DNA of 21,201 bases from Planctomycetaceae bacterium UBA4732. GTDB lineage: Bacteria > Planctomycetota > Planctomycetia > Gemmatales > Gemmataceae. Both the position numbers and the translations under genes were made by a program. Location: assembly GCA_002404095.1 (NCBI GenBank), contig DHJA01000221.1, positions 1 through 21,201 of the forward strand. Direction: 5' to 3'. A model generated the notes under the pieces. The model saw only the letters and a program-made list of their open reading frames with translations, was not told where the DNA came from and searched no databases. Positions 15,401 through 21,147 of the stretch are shown here, piece by piece. The first letter of the stretch is position 1, and each line of letters starts with the position of its first letter.

Positions 15401-15452
15401 AGGCCGCCAGGATGATCGGCTTACCCCAAACACCGGCATTCAGAATTCGCAT
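9381..15452 (-). CDS. Giant type II/III-secretin-family outer membrane channel with about a dozen N1-like modules
   Basis: 2023 residues; typical GspD is 650-750. An N-terminal signal or membrane anchor (about 12-31) is followed by an N0-like domain (about 41-125: DGKPWDAVFKWLANETGKDV). Then come some 12 ring-building N1-like modules (about 148-1583), each with a 'strand, A-x-x-V-A-x-x-L helix' half and a 'N-x-L-(L/I)-(V/I) ... I-x-x-L-I-x-x-L-D' half, e.g. VIPLKNASAAEAAKLLDAAF with ATNSLLVRAKPVDM. The secretin barrel spans about 1585-1885: MIQVLIAEVDLTGSEEFGIE, ILSRPQIMTLDNQLATIHVG, VALGGLIQRRD and KTELLVILTPHIVRS. A Pro-rich tail (about 1920-2023) ends in LFRRQ. Low-complexity Gly, Asn or Pro inserts interrupt several modules. 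The barrel would form an outer-membrane export channel with a very long periplasmic stack. No other secretion gene is in the window apart from the coupled lipoprotein. Confidence 0.93.
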   Translation of the reverse strand: MRILNAGVWGKPIILAALAVLVGAGAYLTAADPEKKEASTEKLIAFAMDGKPWDAVFKWLANETGKDVVYINKPTGTFSFIGRNQKTYTLPEVIDIINGGLLSASQTQKYYLINGERVFTVVPADEKIDPILLPQLTPRQLADHGDTEIVRLILPLTSLNAEDMAPRLGAIMGPFHEAVAMPGNRLVLQDTVGNIRRVMDTLKDIEESEKTQSDSYSHVCKYIRARDGEKILRTLMGEPQVVQAPTAAAPAAAPPMFTPPAAPPMFTPPGQPGAPPMFTPPMATPTTPAPTTFPSVPSRPAPVRSSRQFYITSDDAKNLILVTGPPEIIAKAKDLIENRLDKPADGQKPVLVGPPAFKTIAVPDGNAESLAKILESPFPASSTLRITSAGSNALRVYACPEDLDNIEKLVEQIGKGVKGVLIDVGSLEPAKAATTLQAMFGDAKSGGPFIEAVPDQNGVLIRGSTEQVAEIREIIKVMNGGAASGTGAAPAFDAGHTRVITLESGSGSAVAAELQRLLSQMRSNPIQVITPGGAPEKSNGARETPGDKKPQKPTPDMPKAPDARRKTASDIVTVAMRPGEGGAFVDPQEKKDAKPEDKPGKADMPVVIAASGNRLVITSNDPDALAMASQLVRLMTQTTAGEGDFEVIPLKNASAAEAAKLLDAAFNEVKPAAAPQGGFGGGFFGRFGGQGAQPPANPAPNRIRVVADPATNSLLVRAKPVDMLTIRWLLAKAIDNKDKDATAGPKNRIIGPLKYAKATEVADLLKNVYRDQVNQNPTLSDISNGGFGLVIAGSQNRNTDASGNSRPVTLTIAVDDQSNSLIVNSTEPLYEEIKKLVDTVDMAAKDNHRTIRLVQIKKGVDPLLIQEAVDAIQGKTTSLQPVTPGATNNNNNNDNGGGGGGGPRRRRNNRAPDRTGRGPDFFDGRVMDDPQSSGFYDPQHDAAIKPVSYEEEQQPESAPAPMDLGDFPAPRTTVTVQPLPGLGIYVVTSNNPADAELIARFLEALGNAAPSSNLEIMLLPLQKADATGVANTLTQLYQRVIVGPSGNSQGTTVKKTTQAQGGATTTEEQLASVVLIPVPRLNALLIAAPESRIKEVVLEVKKLDVDNGPGGQATPFALKKAPASRVSTLLTNFYNQRYSESGEDQSKHQIRITFDVATNTVFVQAAPADMAEIRDLIQYLDTDVSHAVNNLRIKRLKHAVAADVAALLQRAIGYGVAPQTQQTGGGGGTGAGATPGQATPPGGAGAPGAPGGGFQGGQGGQGGRQGAGAGAGAGAQGATTGATTGAGATSAPGATTKSSSLRFVSPSANGKIVESGLLEDVFILSDDNTNSLLISAPEKTMELLDTLIDSLDVPPAAQYVVKVITLKKNDAAALATMLQQLFLGTGGTGSGRTVTGPTTAGGTTTGGGGAGGIGGGIGGGIGGGAGGAGAGAGAGAAGGASGSGRPLQLSLSGPSEGPQLTDLRITIDERTNSIIAAGSASDLDIILALIAKLEATSEGGEVLNRRNEVYHLKNATATDVANALNVFLSNSINLLRTNGQLTPFQDLEHEVVVVPEPVTNKLLISATPRFYDDVFRLIQELDAESPQVMIQVLIAEVDLTGSEEFGIEFGLQSPVLFNRSITPAAGLIGPNGSINFANAAGGLAPPGVTINSSINPAAQPGFNFNNPSLPLGNNPAVSPAQVGFQGLGSLGVGRVSPASGVGGFVFSAASDSFSLLIRALKTQGRIDILSRPQIMTLDNQLATIHVGQSFPYVSGTNVTVGIITNSILYKDVGVQLQVTPRISPDGRVLMRVIPEVSSVAPTSINLGNGTLATAFNVQNVTTTVSAQDGETVALGGLIQRRDQKDENKIPWFGDLPFVGAAFRYRTQTKAKTELLVILTPHIVRSRADADRVLAEESRRMDYILEDVVRTHGLSGMEPVLHPNAFAPLPGKGGVDGNMTSPLMQPPMPVERLLGTPPLPYGPETLPPPRVAPPGGAQGPVVPVPDAVRPASAPAPPSPIVAEDTVVLPEPKKEPERWRLFRRQ
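9414..9419 (-). promoter_or_regulatory. Ribosome binding site AAGGAG inside the secretin gene for the downstream lipoprotein
   Basis: On the minus strand AAGGAG is followed by eight bases and ATG (9405-9403). It lies within the final secretin codons (KKEPERW region). Confidence 0.6.
11145..11240. repeat. Tandem repeats in the secretin gene encoding Gly/Ala and GGI runs
   Basis: A hexamer cccgct repeats about four times (11150-11173), followed by three copies of the 12-mer cgcctattccgc (about 11185-11220), giving GGIGGGIGGGIGGG and GAGAGAGA in the protein. These are slippage-prone and lie in the loop between the two halves of an N1-like module. Confidence 0.85.
12765..12800. repeat. Trinucleotide-rich stretch encoding poly-Asn/poly-Gly
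   Basis: Repeated gttgtt triplets on the plus strand give NNNNNNDNGGGGGGG in the secretin (about residues 887-902), in a long Gly/Arg/Pro-rich insertion within one module. Confidence 0.8.
14609..14700. repeat. Direct repeats in the secretin gene encoding PPMFTPP runs
   Basis: The string gcgtgaacat recurs at about 14615, 14651 and 14678 (spacings 36 and 27 bases, both multiples of three), encoding repeated PPMFTPP in a Pro-rich insert at about residues 245-290. Confidence 0.8.
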
Positions 15453-15523
15453 GGATGGACCCTACTCAGGGACGCGAAGATGGACTCGACCCCCCCGGGG
15501 TCGCAGTCTACCCGGCTTCCACC

Positions 15524-15529
15524 ATTGTA
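15524..15529 (-). promoter_or_regulatory. Candidate -10 box (TACAAT) for the secretin
   Basis: On the minus strand TACAAT lies about 72 bases before the ATG. The best -35 candidate, TTGTCG, has a 20 base spacer, too long for a standard sigma70 site, so support is weak. Confidence 0.3.
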
Positions 15530-15673
15530 CAGCGAAAGACGAGCGAACGCGACAACCGGCCGACGACAGCACCCCTATTCTCCTATCTATCGGCAAGGTC
15601 CGCCCAGGTTCTTGAAGGACTTTGCTTAGGAGGCCGGAATAATTAAAGTCCTCGCACCTCCGGACTCAGAGGT

Positions 15674-15823
15674 TCTCCGGAAAGAATGGCCACGGATGAA
15701 CACCGATGAACACCGATGAAGAGCAAGAGAGGAAAACCGCGATGTGATCCGGCAATCCTGACCCCTCTTTCGTTCTCATCTGTGTTCATCCGTGTTCATC
15801 TGTGGCGAATTCTTTGCTTTCCG
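15674..15823. repeat. MITE-like palindromic element, copy 2 (inverted relative to copy 1)
   Basis: The left arm starts ctccggaaagaatggccacg with repeats of gatgaacacc; the right arm has ttcatctgtg/ttcatccgtg repeats and ends in ctttccgga. Its reverse complement aligns with 4466-4624 through both arms and the centre (gaaagaggggtcagga against gaagaggggccagga; gttttcctctcttgctct against gtgtttcctctcttactct), so the two copies share one ancestor and sit in opposite directions. Confidence 0.85.
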
Positions 15824-15882
15824 GACCTTCAGAGTCTGTCCCAGAAGCCATCGAAACACGGCTGACACAAGGCGACTTCATT

Positions 15883-18800
15883 CTACCGCGGATTCGGCGT
15901 CCCCGGAATCTTGCGCGCGGCCGGGTCGCCCGGCGGCTTATCCAGCGTCAGAAACGCGAACAGGTCGGCGATCTCCTGCGGCTTGAGCTGCTTCTCTACG
16001 TCCTCCGGCATCAGCGACACCTTGCTGATCGTCAGCACATCCACGTCGTCGCGCGGGATCGTTTCCAGCTTGCCGCCTTGCAACTTCAGCACCACGCGCT
16101 TGGGACTGTCCTCGACCAACAGGCCCGTCAGCGCCCGGCCCTGCACCGTCACCACGTTTGTCGCCTGGTAAGCGACGCCGATCACCAGACTCGGGTCGAA
16201 GACGTTCGAGAGGAGCAAGTCAAAATTGGCCCGGCCGTCGTGTGTGATGTCCGGCCCGACCTCTTGGCCCTCGCCATACATCTTGTGGCATTGAGCGCAC
16301 AGCTTTTTGAACACCGGAACGCCAGCGCGAGGATCGCCCTTTGTCCTATTTAAGAGGTCTTTCATCTCCGCTACGACCTTTTCGCGCTGCGGATTGCGTT
16401 CCGTTCGCAGAGTCCCCCAGTGTTCCTTAACCTGCTTGAGTACGTCCGGGTCTTTGCTGGCCATCAGTTTGCGGACGTGGTTGATGCTTAACGCGTTGGC
16501 CGGAATCTTCTTCTCCGCGACGGCCGCCAGCAGCGGCTTGCTCCACGCCGTTCGCTGCGTCAACAGCTCGATGGCGCGCGGCTGAAGGTCCGGCTCCATG
16601 TGCGGATAGGCGGCCAGCACGACCTCGGCGACGCGCGGGTCTTCCAGCCTGCCGAGAGCGTCCAGCACTTGACCGCGGAACTTTGCCTGGTTGCCCATCA
16701 CGTCGGCAAGGATGGCGCCGGCCGCGTCGAGCGCCGCCGGATCGTGAACCGCAGCCAAAGCGTTGAGCGCTTTGAGACGTTCACCCTCCGGTTTATCCGA
16801 AGAAGTCGCAACCTTGCGCACTACCTCCAACCCGGCCGGGTCTTTGAGGGTCGCCGCGAGCAGTGCGGCGTCGAAGTACAGCGGCGTATCCGGCTTGCCG
16901 GCCAGCACCTTTTGCAGCGTCGGCGCGAACTTTTCTCGCAGGGCCGCTGCCTGCTCGCCAGCGATTTCGCCGGTCTGGAGCTTGGCCGCCAACACCTCCA
17001 ACGATTGCCGCGTCACGCTGGCGTCCAATCCCTTGGCCTCGAACAGCACGCCAAACAAAGTGGCAATTAACGCCGGGTCCGTCTGCTTGCGGCCCAGGAT
17101 GCGCTCGACCACGCGCGGCATCAACGCGGCCACGTGCGGCGACTTTCCGAGGTCCGTTTTCTCCAGAATCGACACAAACTCGCCGGCGTGGTCTTCCAGC
17201 AGCGGACTAAGGTTTTGCCAGACGATGTGCGGAATGAGCGGATCGTCGCCGGCGTTTGCCAGCGACGCCAGCAGCGTCGGAATCGGATCGACGCCTGCAA
17301 TCTTGCGCGCCGCGATGGTCGTTTGCAGGCGCACGTCCGGCGACGGGTCGTTGACAAGGCCGGTGATCTTCGTCCGTAAGGCGTCGTCCACCTTTCCGGC
17401 GTTGCCGGCGGCGCGCACGGCCCAGGCGCGGAAGCCGTGGTCCTTGTCGTTGAGCAGCTTCTCGGAAAAGCCGCTCTCCAGATCGCCGCAGCCGACGCGC
17501 GCCCAAAGCGCCTGCATTCGCGCCTTGCGCGGCGCCGCGGCGTCCAGCACCAGCTTTTCCAGCTTGGCCTTCACCTCCGGCGTGCCGCGCTCGGCGAGCA
17601 GCCGCTGCGCCGTCTCGCGGAAGTAGATGTTGGGGCTGCGCAGCCGTTCGACGAGTTGGTCGTCGCTCTCCTTGCCGAGATCAAATTTAGGCGCTCGCGG
17701 ACTATTTTTATAGCGAATACGATAAATACGGCCCTTGTCGCGGTCGATGCCGTCGGGGTCGCGGCGGGCGTCCTGGTAACAGTGATAGCGGTCGTACCAG
17801 TCGAGGACGTACAGGCAGCCGTCCGGCCCGACCTTCTGCGACACCGGCATGAACCAGGCGTCGTTGGCCGTCAGCAAGTCCGGCCGCGCCGTGCCGACAT
17901 ACGTGGAGCCATCCGGTTTGATCTCGTCCACGTTGATGCAACTGCCGTGGATGTTGCCCATGAAGAGCTTGCCGCGATATTCCTCCGGGAAGGCGTCGCT
18001 GTCGAAATAAAGGATGCCGCAATAGGCCGCCTTCTGGTGGTGATGCTTGACGATGGACGGCGCCGGCCAGGTGAACGGCGGATACGGCCCCCCTTGACGT
18101 ATGTAATATCCGCTCTCCGTAATGTGCCAGAGGTGGTCGATGACGCAGGCGCTAGCGAAGGCGTCGCCCTCGCCGTTCCAGGTGATGGCCCAGGGGTTGC
18201 TCGTGCCCTCGGCGAAAACCTGGAACTCGCGCGTGCGCGGCTGAATGCGAAACATGCCGCAGGTGAAATCGAACGTCTTGCCGTTGTGCTGAATGTGGGC
18301 GGGGTTGAACACGCCATTCCAGCCGTAGAGCCAGCCGTCCGGCCCCCAGGTCAGCGTGTTGGGAAGCTCGTGCGTGTCGAAACGGCCGAAGCCGGTGACG
18401 ACGACTTCCTTCTTGTCGGCCTTGCCAGTGCCCTTGGTATCCTGGAGGAAGAGAATGTCGGGCGAGTTGGCGACCCAAACGCCGCCGTAGCCGAGGGCGA
18501 GACCGGACGGAATGTTCAGGCCGTCGGCGAAGGTCGTGATCTTGTCAAACTTGCCGTCACCATGAGTGTCTTCGAGGATTTTAATACGATCTTTACCCGC
18601 ACCGGCGGAGAAGCGCGGGTATTCGATGCTCTCGGTGATCCAGAGTCGGCCGCGCTCGTCGAAGGTCATGGCGACGGGGTTGACGATGTCCGGTTCGCTG
18701 GCGACCAGCTCGACGGTGAAGCCGTCGGGGACGGTCATTTTCTTGATGGCGTCGGCCGGCGACAGCGGCGGGCCGGGCATCTTGTCCTGGCTCTGCGGGA

Positions 18801-18912
18801 TCGGTTCGACCTTCGGCGAGCCGGGGGCGTCAGCCCCCGGAGTGGGCAGCACGGCCCAACAGGCGGCGAACAGCACGGCGGCGGCGACCGGAAACATGAA
18901 TCTGGTTCGCAT
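15883..18912 (-). CDS. PVC-type propeller/HEAT/cytochrome c protein (membrane-bound dehydrogenase-like)
   Basis: 1009 residues from ATG 18912, with GGGAGAGAGGGAG directly upstream; a longer frame to 19026 is not needed. A signal peptide (MRTRFMFPVAAAVLFAACW) precedes a linker. Residues about 55-430 form a beta-propeller of the PVC 'membrane-bound dehydrogenase' type: TVPDGFTVELVASEPDIVNP, MTFDERGRLWITESIEYPR, GLALGYGGVWVANSPDILFL, VGPDGCLYVLDWYDRYHC. Residues about 440-830 hold HEAT-like helical repeats (LRSPNIYFRETAQRLLAERG). The C-terminal cytochrome c domain has Cys872-A-Q-Cys875-His876 as heme site and SLMPEDVEKQL as likely Met ligand, followed by a strand-rich tail. These periplasmic proteins are abundant in Planctomycetota and are linked to oxidation of sugars or other organics, but the substrate is not known. 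A palindrome lies in the codons just after the signal peptide. Confidence 0.93.
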   Translation of the reverse strand: MRTRFMFPVAAAVLFAACWAVLPTPGADAPGSPKVEPIPQSQDKMPGPPLSPADAIKKMTVPDGFTVELVASEPDIVNPVAMTFDERGRLWITESIEYPRFSAGAGKDRIKILEDTHGDGKFDKITTFADGLNIPSGLALGYGGVWVANSPDILFLQDTKGTGKADKKEVVVTGFGRFDTHELPNTLTWGPDGWLYGWNGVFNPAHIQHNGKTFDFTCGMFRIQPRTREFQVFAEGTSNPWAITWNGEGDAFASACVIDHLWHITESGYYIRQGGPYPPFTWPAPSIVKHHHQKAAYCGILYFDSDAFPEEYRGKLFMGNIHGSCINVDEIKPDGSTYVGTARPDLLTANDAWFMPVSQKVGPDGCLYVLDWYDRYHCYQDARRDPDGIDRDKGRIYRIRYKNSPRAPKFDLGKESDDQLVERLRSPNIYFRETAQRLLAERGTPEVKAKLEKLVLDAAAPRKARMQALWARVGCGDLESGFSEKLLNDKDHGFRAWAVRAAGNAGKVDDALRTKITGLVNDPSPDVRLQTTIAARKIAGVDPIPTLLASLANAGDDPLIPHIVWQNLSPLLEDHAGEFVSILEKTDLGKSPHVAALMPRVVERILGRKQTDPALIATLFGVLFEAKGLDASVTRQSLEVLAAKLQTGEIAGEQAAALREKFAPTLQKVLAGKPDTPLYFDAALLAATLKDPAGLEVVRKVATSSDKPEGERLKALNALAAVHDPAALDAAGAILADVMGNQAKFRGQVLDALGRLEDPRVAEVVLAAYPHMEPDLQPRAIELLTQRTAWSKPLLAAVAEKKIPANALSINHVRKLMASKDPDVLKQVKEHWGTLRTERNPQREKVVAEMKDLLNRTKGDPRAGVPVFKKLCAQCHKMYGEGQEVGPDITHDGRANFDLLLSNVFDPSLVIGVAYQATNVVTVQGRALTGLLVEDSPKRVVLKLQGGKLETIPRDDVDVLTISKVSLMPEDVEKQLKPQEIADLFAFLTLDKPPGDPAARKIPGTPNPR
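18815..18846. repeat. Short REP-like palindrome within the cytochrome gene
   Basis: ggcgag, then ccggggg (18821-18827) and cccccgg (18834-18840) around cgtcag: the same layout as the elements at 1132 and 9279. It encodes TPGADAPGS just after the signal peptide. Confidence 0.7.
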
Positions 18913-18925
18913 CTCCCTCTCTCCC
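18913..18925 (-). promoter_or_regulatory. Purine-rich ribosome binding site before the cytochrome ATG
   Basis: On the minus strand GGGAGAGAGGGAG abuts the ATG at 18912. It supports this start over the longer frame. Confidence 0.5.
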
Positions 18926-18960
18926 TTGCGTAACGGACGGCATATGATGGGTCGGAGGGG

Positions 18961-18966
18961 ATTGTA
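18961..18966 (-). promoter_or_regulatory. Candidate -10 box (TACAAT) for the cytochrome gene
   Basis: TACAAT on the minus strand, about 50 bases before the ATG. The -35 region (TTCGTC, 18 base spacer) matches the consensus in only three positions. Confidence 0.3.
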
Positions 18967-19003
18967 GCAAGGAATGAGACGGGAGACGAACGGCCTTCGG
19001 CGC

Positions 19004-19035
19004 CCCTGTAGCACAAGGCGGCACAAGCTACAGGG
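19004..19035. repeat. Small inverted repeat ccctgtagc / gctacaggg
   Basis: Nine-base arms 19004-19012 and 19027-19035 with a 14 base loop containing two copies of gcacaagg/c. It lies between the divergently transcribed cytochrome gene and the small plus-strand gene. Confidence 0.7.
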
Positions 19036-19079
19036 ATTGCGGCCCCTCCTCTCCTACCGCCGTTTTTGGATGGAATGTC

Positions 19080-19490
19080 ATGCGGAAGCGCGTATTAAGA
19101 TACCTGCCCCTCCTAATCGGTTGTGCCTTCTTGGCGGGCGTCGGAGGGTACCATCTGTCAACTCGGATGCCCCAGCCTGGGATTCAGTCCACTCCCCCGC
19201 CGACCGGAATCACCCCCGCCGCCTATGGGCGCATCAAGGAAGGCATGCGGCTTGAGGATGTCGAAAGAATCATTGGCATGCCGCCCGGCGATTACCGGGA
19301 CGACGACGGCAAAGCTCGCGCCGCGTCTCCTTGGCAGTACATGGGATATGTTGACGTGCTGCACGACCTGCATATCGACAGCTTCGAGACATCTGTGGAT
19401 TGGTGTAGCAACCAGTATGGAATAATCGTGTGGTTAAATGAGAGAGGCGAAGTCTACGACAAGGGCTTGTGTGAGCCGCTGAAGCCCTGA
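19080..19490 (+). CDS. Small exported protein with SmpA/BamE-like motif, 136 residues
   Basis: ATG 19080; only a weak GGA lies upstream. A basic start (MRKRVLRY) and hydrophobic segment (LPLLIGCAFLAGVGGYHL, about 9-26) give a signal anchor. A Pro-rich linker (30-45) is followed by ITPAAYGRIKEGMRLEDVER and IIGMPPGDYRDDDG. The pattern 'I-x-x-GM-x-x-x-x-V-x-x-I-x-G-x-P' is typical of SmpA/OmlA (BamE-like) folds, which here would be periplasmic. The rest (SVDWCSNQYGIIVWLNERGE) gives the beta-strands expected after that helix pair. Two Cys (SVDWC and KGLCEP) could pair. The role is unknown. Similar short planctomycete proteins with this motif are common. It is transcribed divergently from the cytochrome gene. 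Confidence 0.65.
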   Translation: MRKRVLRYLPLLIGCAFLAGVGGYHLSTRMPQPGIQSTPPPTGITPAAYGRIKEGMRLEDVERIIGMPPGDYRDDDGKARAASPWQYMGYVDVLHDLHIDSFETSVDWCSNQYGIIVWLNERGEVYDKGLCEPLKP

Positions 19491-19590
19491 ACTGCGGCGT
19501 CCAAGGAGGCCGCCGCCCATCACCTATCTGCGTTGGTTTATGCCATGAGAAACAGTTCAAACTGAGAAACTACCGAGAAGAGGAAAGGCA

Positions 19591-19783
19591 ATGCCTGTCA
19601 CCATCGAAGCGTTGGGAATCGACCGTCTCAGTGTTCGTGAGAGACTGGACCTGATTGAGCAGATCTGGGACAGCCTGCCGGAACAGGTGAGCGCGGACGA
19701 GGTTCCGCCGTGGCATTTGGCGGAACTGGCCAAGCGGCGGGCGGAGGCCGACGCTTCACCGGGAGCGGGCAAGCCGTGGCGAG
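19591..19783 (+). pseudogene. Addiction-module antitoxin-like protein interrupted after about 64 codons
   Basis: The ATG 19591 has AGGAAAGG five bases upstream. MPVTIEALGIDRLSVRERLD continues LIEQIWDSLPEQV, then PPWHLAELAKRRAEADASPG and GAGKPWR. This matches the short antitoxins paired with RelE/ParE-type toxins (the 'addiction module protein' family), which are normally about 70-80 residues and end shortly after this Pro-Trp. After Arg64 the family resemblance stops and transposase sequence begins within about 13 bases in another frame. The frame stays open to 20217 and later re-enters transposase sequence, so a chimeric 208-residue product could be made. No toxin gene follows in the window. 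Whether the protein is active is unknown. Confidence 0.65.
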
Positions 19784-21147
19784 GTCCGTCCGAGCTTGCT
19801 GCGGGGCGTGATGCCGCGTCTGGAATCGTTCCTGCAACCGTTCGTCGAGACGCTGCGTTCGCCGGAACCACAGACCAACACCCGGCACTACGTCCAGGGG
19901 CTGCTGTCGGACCTGGACGGCAAGGACGTCGAATCGATTGCCTACCTGCACGACCGCGAGCGGCAGCGGCTCTGCAGAAGTTCATCGGCCAGGCCGAGTG
20001 GGAGTACGGCCCCTTGCTGACGGAGTTGTCGCGGCAGGTGGGGACGGAGTTGGGCGAAGCTGATGCGGTGTTGGTCTTCGACCCGTCCGCCTTCCCCAAG
20101 AAGGGGACGGAGTCGGTGGGTGTGCAAAGGCAGTGGTGCGGTCGGCTCGGCAGAGCTTCGACAACTGCCAAGTCGGCGTCTACCTGGGCTACGTCTCGCG
20201 TGGCGAACACGCCCTGATCGACTTCCGCCTCTACCTGCCCAAGGAGTGGGTCCACGACCGCGAGCGGCGGCAAAAGGCCGGGGTTCCCAAGGAGGTCCGC
20301 TTCCGCATACGGCACGAGTTGGCTCTGGAGATGCTGGACGAGCGCGGGCCGTCGCTGCCGCACGCCTGGGTCGCCGGCGACGACGAGATGGGCCGTTGCT
20401 CGTGGTTCCGCGGGGAATTGCGGTCGCGGGGCGAGTGCTATTTGCTGGCCGTGCCGTCGAACACCTCGGTGCGGGATCTGGCCGCGGCTGATCGGGCCTA
20501 CTCCGGCCGCGGCCGACGGCCGCAAACGCCCTTCGCGCGGGCGGATGGATGGTGCGCCGCCTTGGCCGAGGAGGCCTGGCAGACGGTCGAGGTCCGCGAC
20601 GGTGAGAAAGGACCGCTGACGATTCAGGCCGTCTGGGGTCTGGTGCCGGCGCGAACCGAGGGCCGGCCGTCGGACGCGGCCGAGACGCTGGTAGTGTTCC
20701 GCGAGCGACAAGGGGACGGCAGTTGGAAGCACGACTACCTGCTCTCCAACGCGCCGCTGACGACCCCGCTGGCCGCCTACGCCCGGGTGTTCAAGGCCGA
20801 GCACCGAATCGAGGATTGCTTGCGGCGCGCCAAGGGGGAGGCGGGTCTGGCCGACTATCAGGTGCGAACGTGGGAGGGTTGGCATCATCATCAGACCTTG
20901 GCGCGGCTGGCGACCTGGTTCCTCACGCGGGAAACCGGGCGGGAAAAAATACGGACCCCCAGCGCTGACAGTTCCGCAAGGGCAAGCGATGATCGCCGGA
21001 TTGCTGAACCGCCTTTTGAACTGCCATCGCCCGGCGCGGATTCGCCGCAATAGGAATCGCCGTTTGAAGCGCAACGAGGAAGCGCGTCTCTACCACCGGC
21101 GACGACGCAACCGCTTGCCGCCGCGACGGTTTGAACAACGAACCTAA
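19784..21147 (+). mobile_element. IS701-type insertion sequence, degraded, ends not resolved
   Basis: It covers the transposase remnant. The left side begins at the antitoxin break with almost no leader, so the left terminal repeat appears lost. To the right, 54 bases remain after the transposase stop, with no obvious matching inverted repeat, so the right end may lie outside the window. Confidence 0.6.
19796..21147 (+). pseudogene. IS701-like DDE transposase, broken by three frameshifts
   Basis: Transposase homology runs through several frames. From TTG 19796: LRGVMPRLESFLQPFVETLR to YLHDRERQRL (about 19966). After a one-base loss: LQKFIGQAEWEYGPLLTELS, then VLVFDPSAFPKKGTESVGVQ (catalytic Asp) to about 20150. 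After another one-base loss: NCQVGVYLGYVSRGEHALID, LPHAWVAGDDEMGRCSWFRG (second Asp), and AEHRIEDCLRRAKGEAGLAD then RTWEGWHHHQTLARLATWFL (Glu region) to about 20960. Finally one extra C in a C5 run (20956-20960) shifts to ALTVPQGQAMIAGLLNRLLN and a basic tail ending at the TAA 21145-21147. With these three bases corrected the protein would be continuous, about 450 residues, typical of IS701 enzymes. It is non-functional as read. The minus-strand frame over it (19557-21074) is a shadow. Confidence 0.85.

Larger units (their letters stand above)
15453..15882. other. Intergenic region (430 bp) between secretin and cytochrome genes
   Basis: No gene is seen. 15453-15673 is presumably the secretin leader and promoter region and includes a C-run (15490-15496) and the TACAAT box. 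15674-15823 is the second MITE-like palindrome. 15824-15882 shows nothing recognisable. Small open frames here are repeat translations. Confidence 0.65.

Noticed and set aside
9381..15452. A complete type II secretion or type IV pilus locus around the secretin
   Set aside because: No ATPase, inner-membrane platform or pseudopilin gene is visible on either side within the window.
17437..18933. Long plus-strand open frame of 498 codons opposite the cytochrome gene
   Set aside because: It lies antisense to a protein with clear propeller motifs. Its sequence is rich in Val/Ala/Arg/Asp with no recognisable domain, typical of shadows in high-GC DNA.
19557..21074. Minus-strand open frame of 505 codons at the right end
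   Set aside because: It is antisense to the transposase, whose family motifs are clear through three frames; it is Arg/Pro/Ser-rich without domains.
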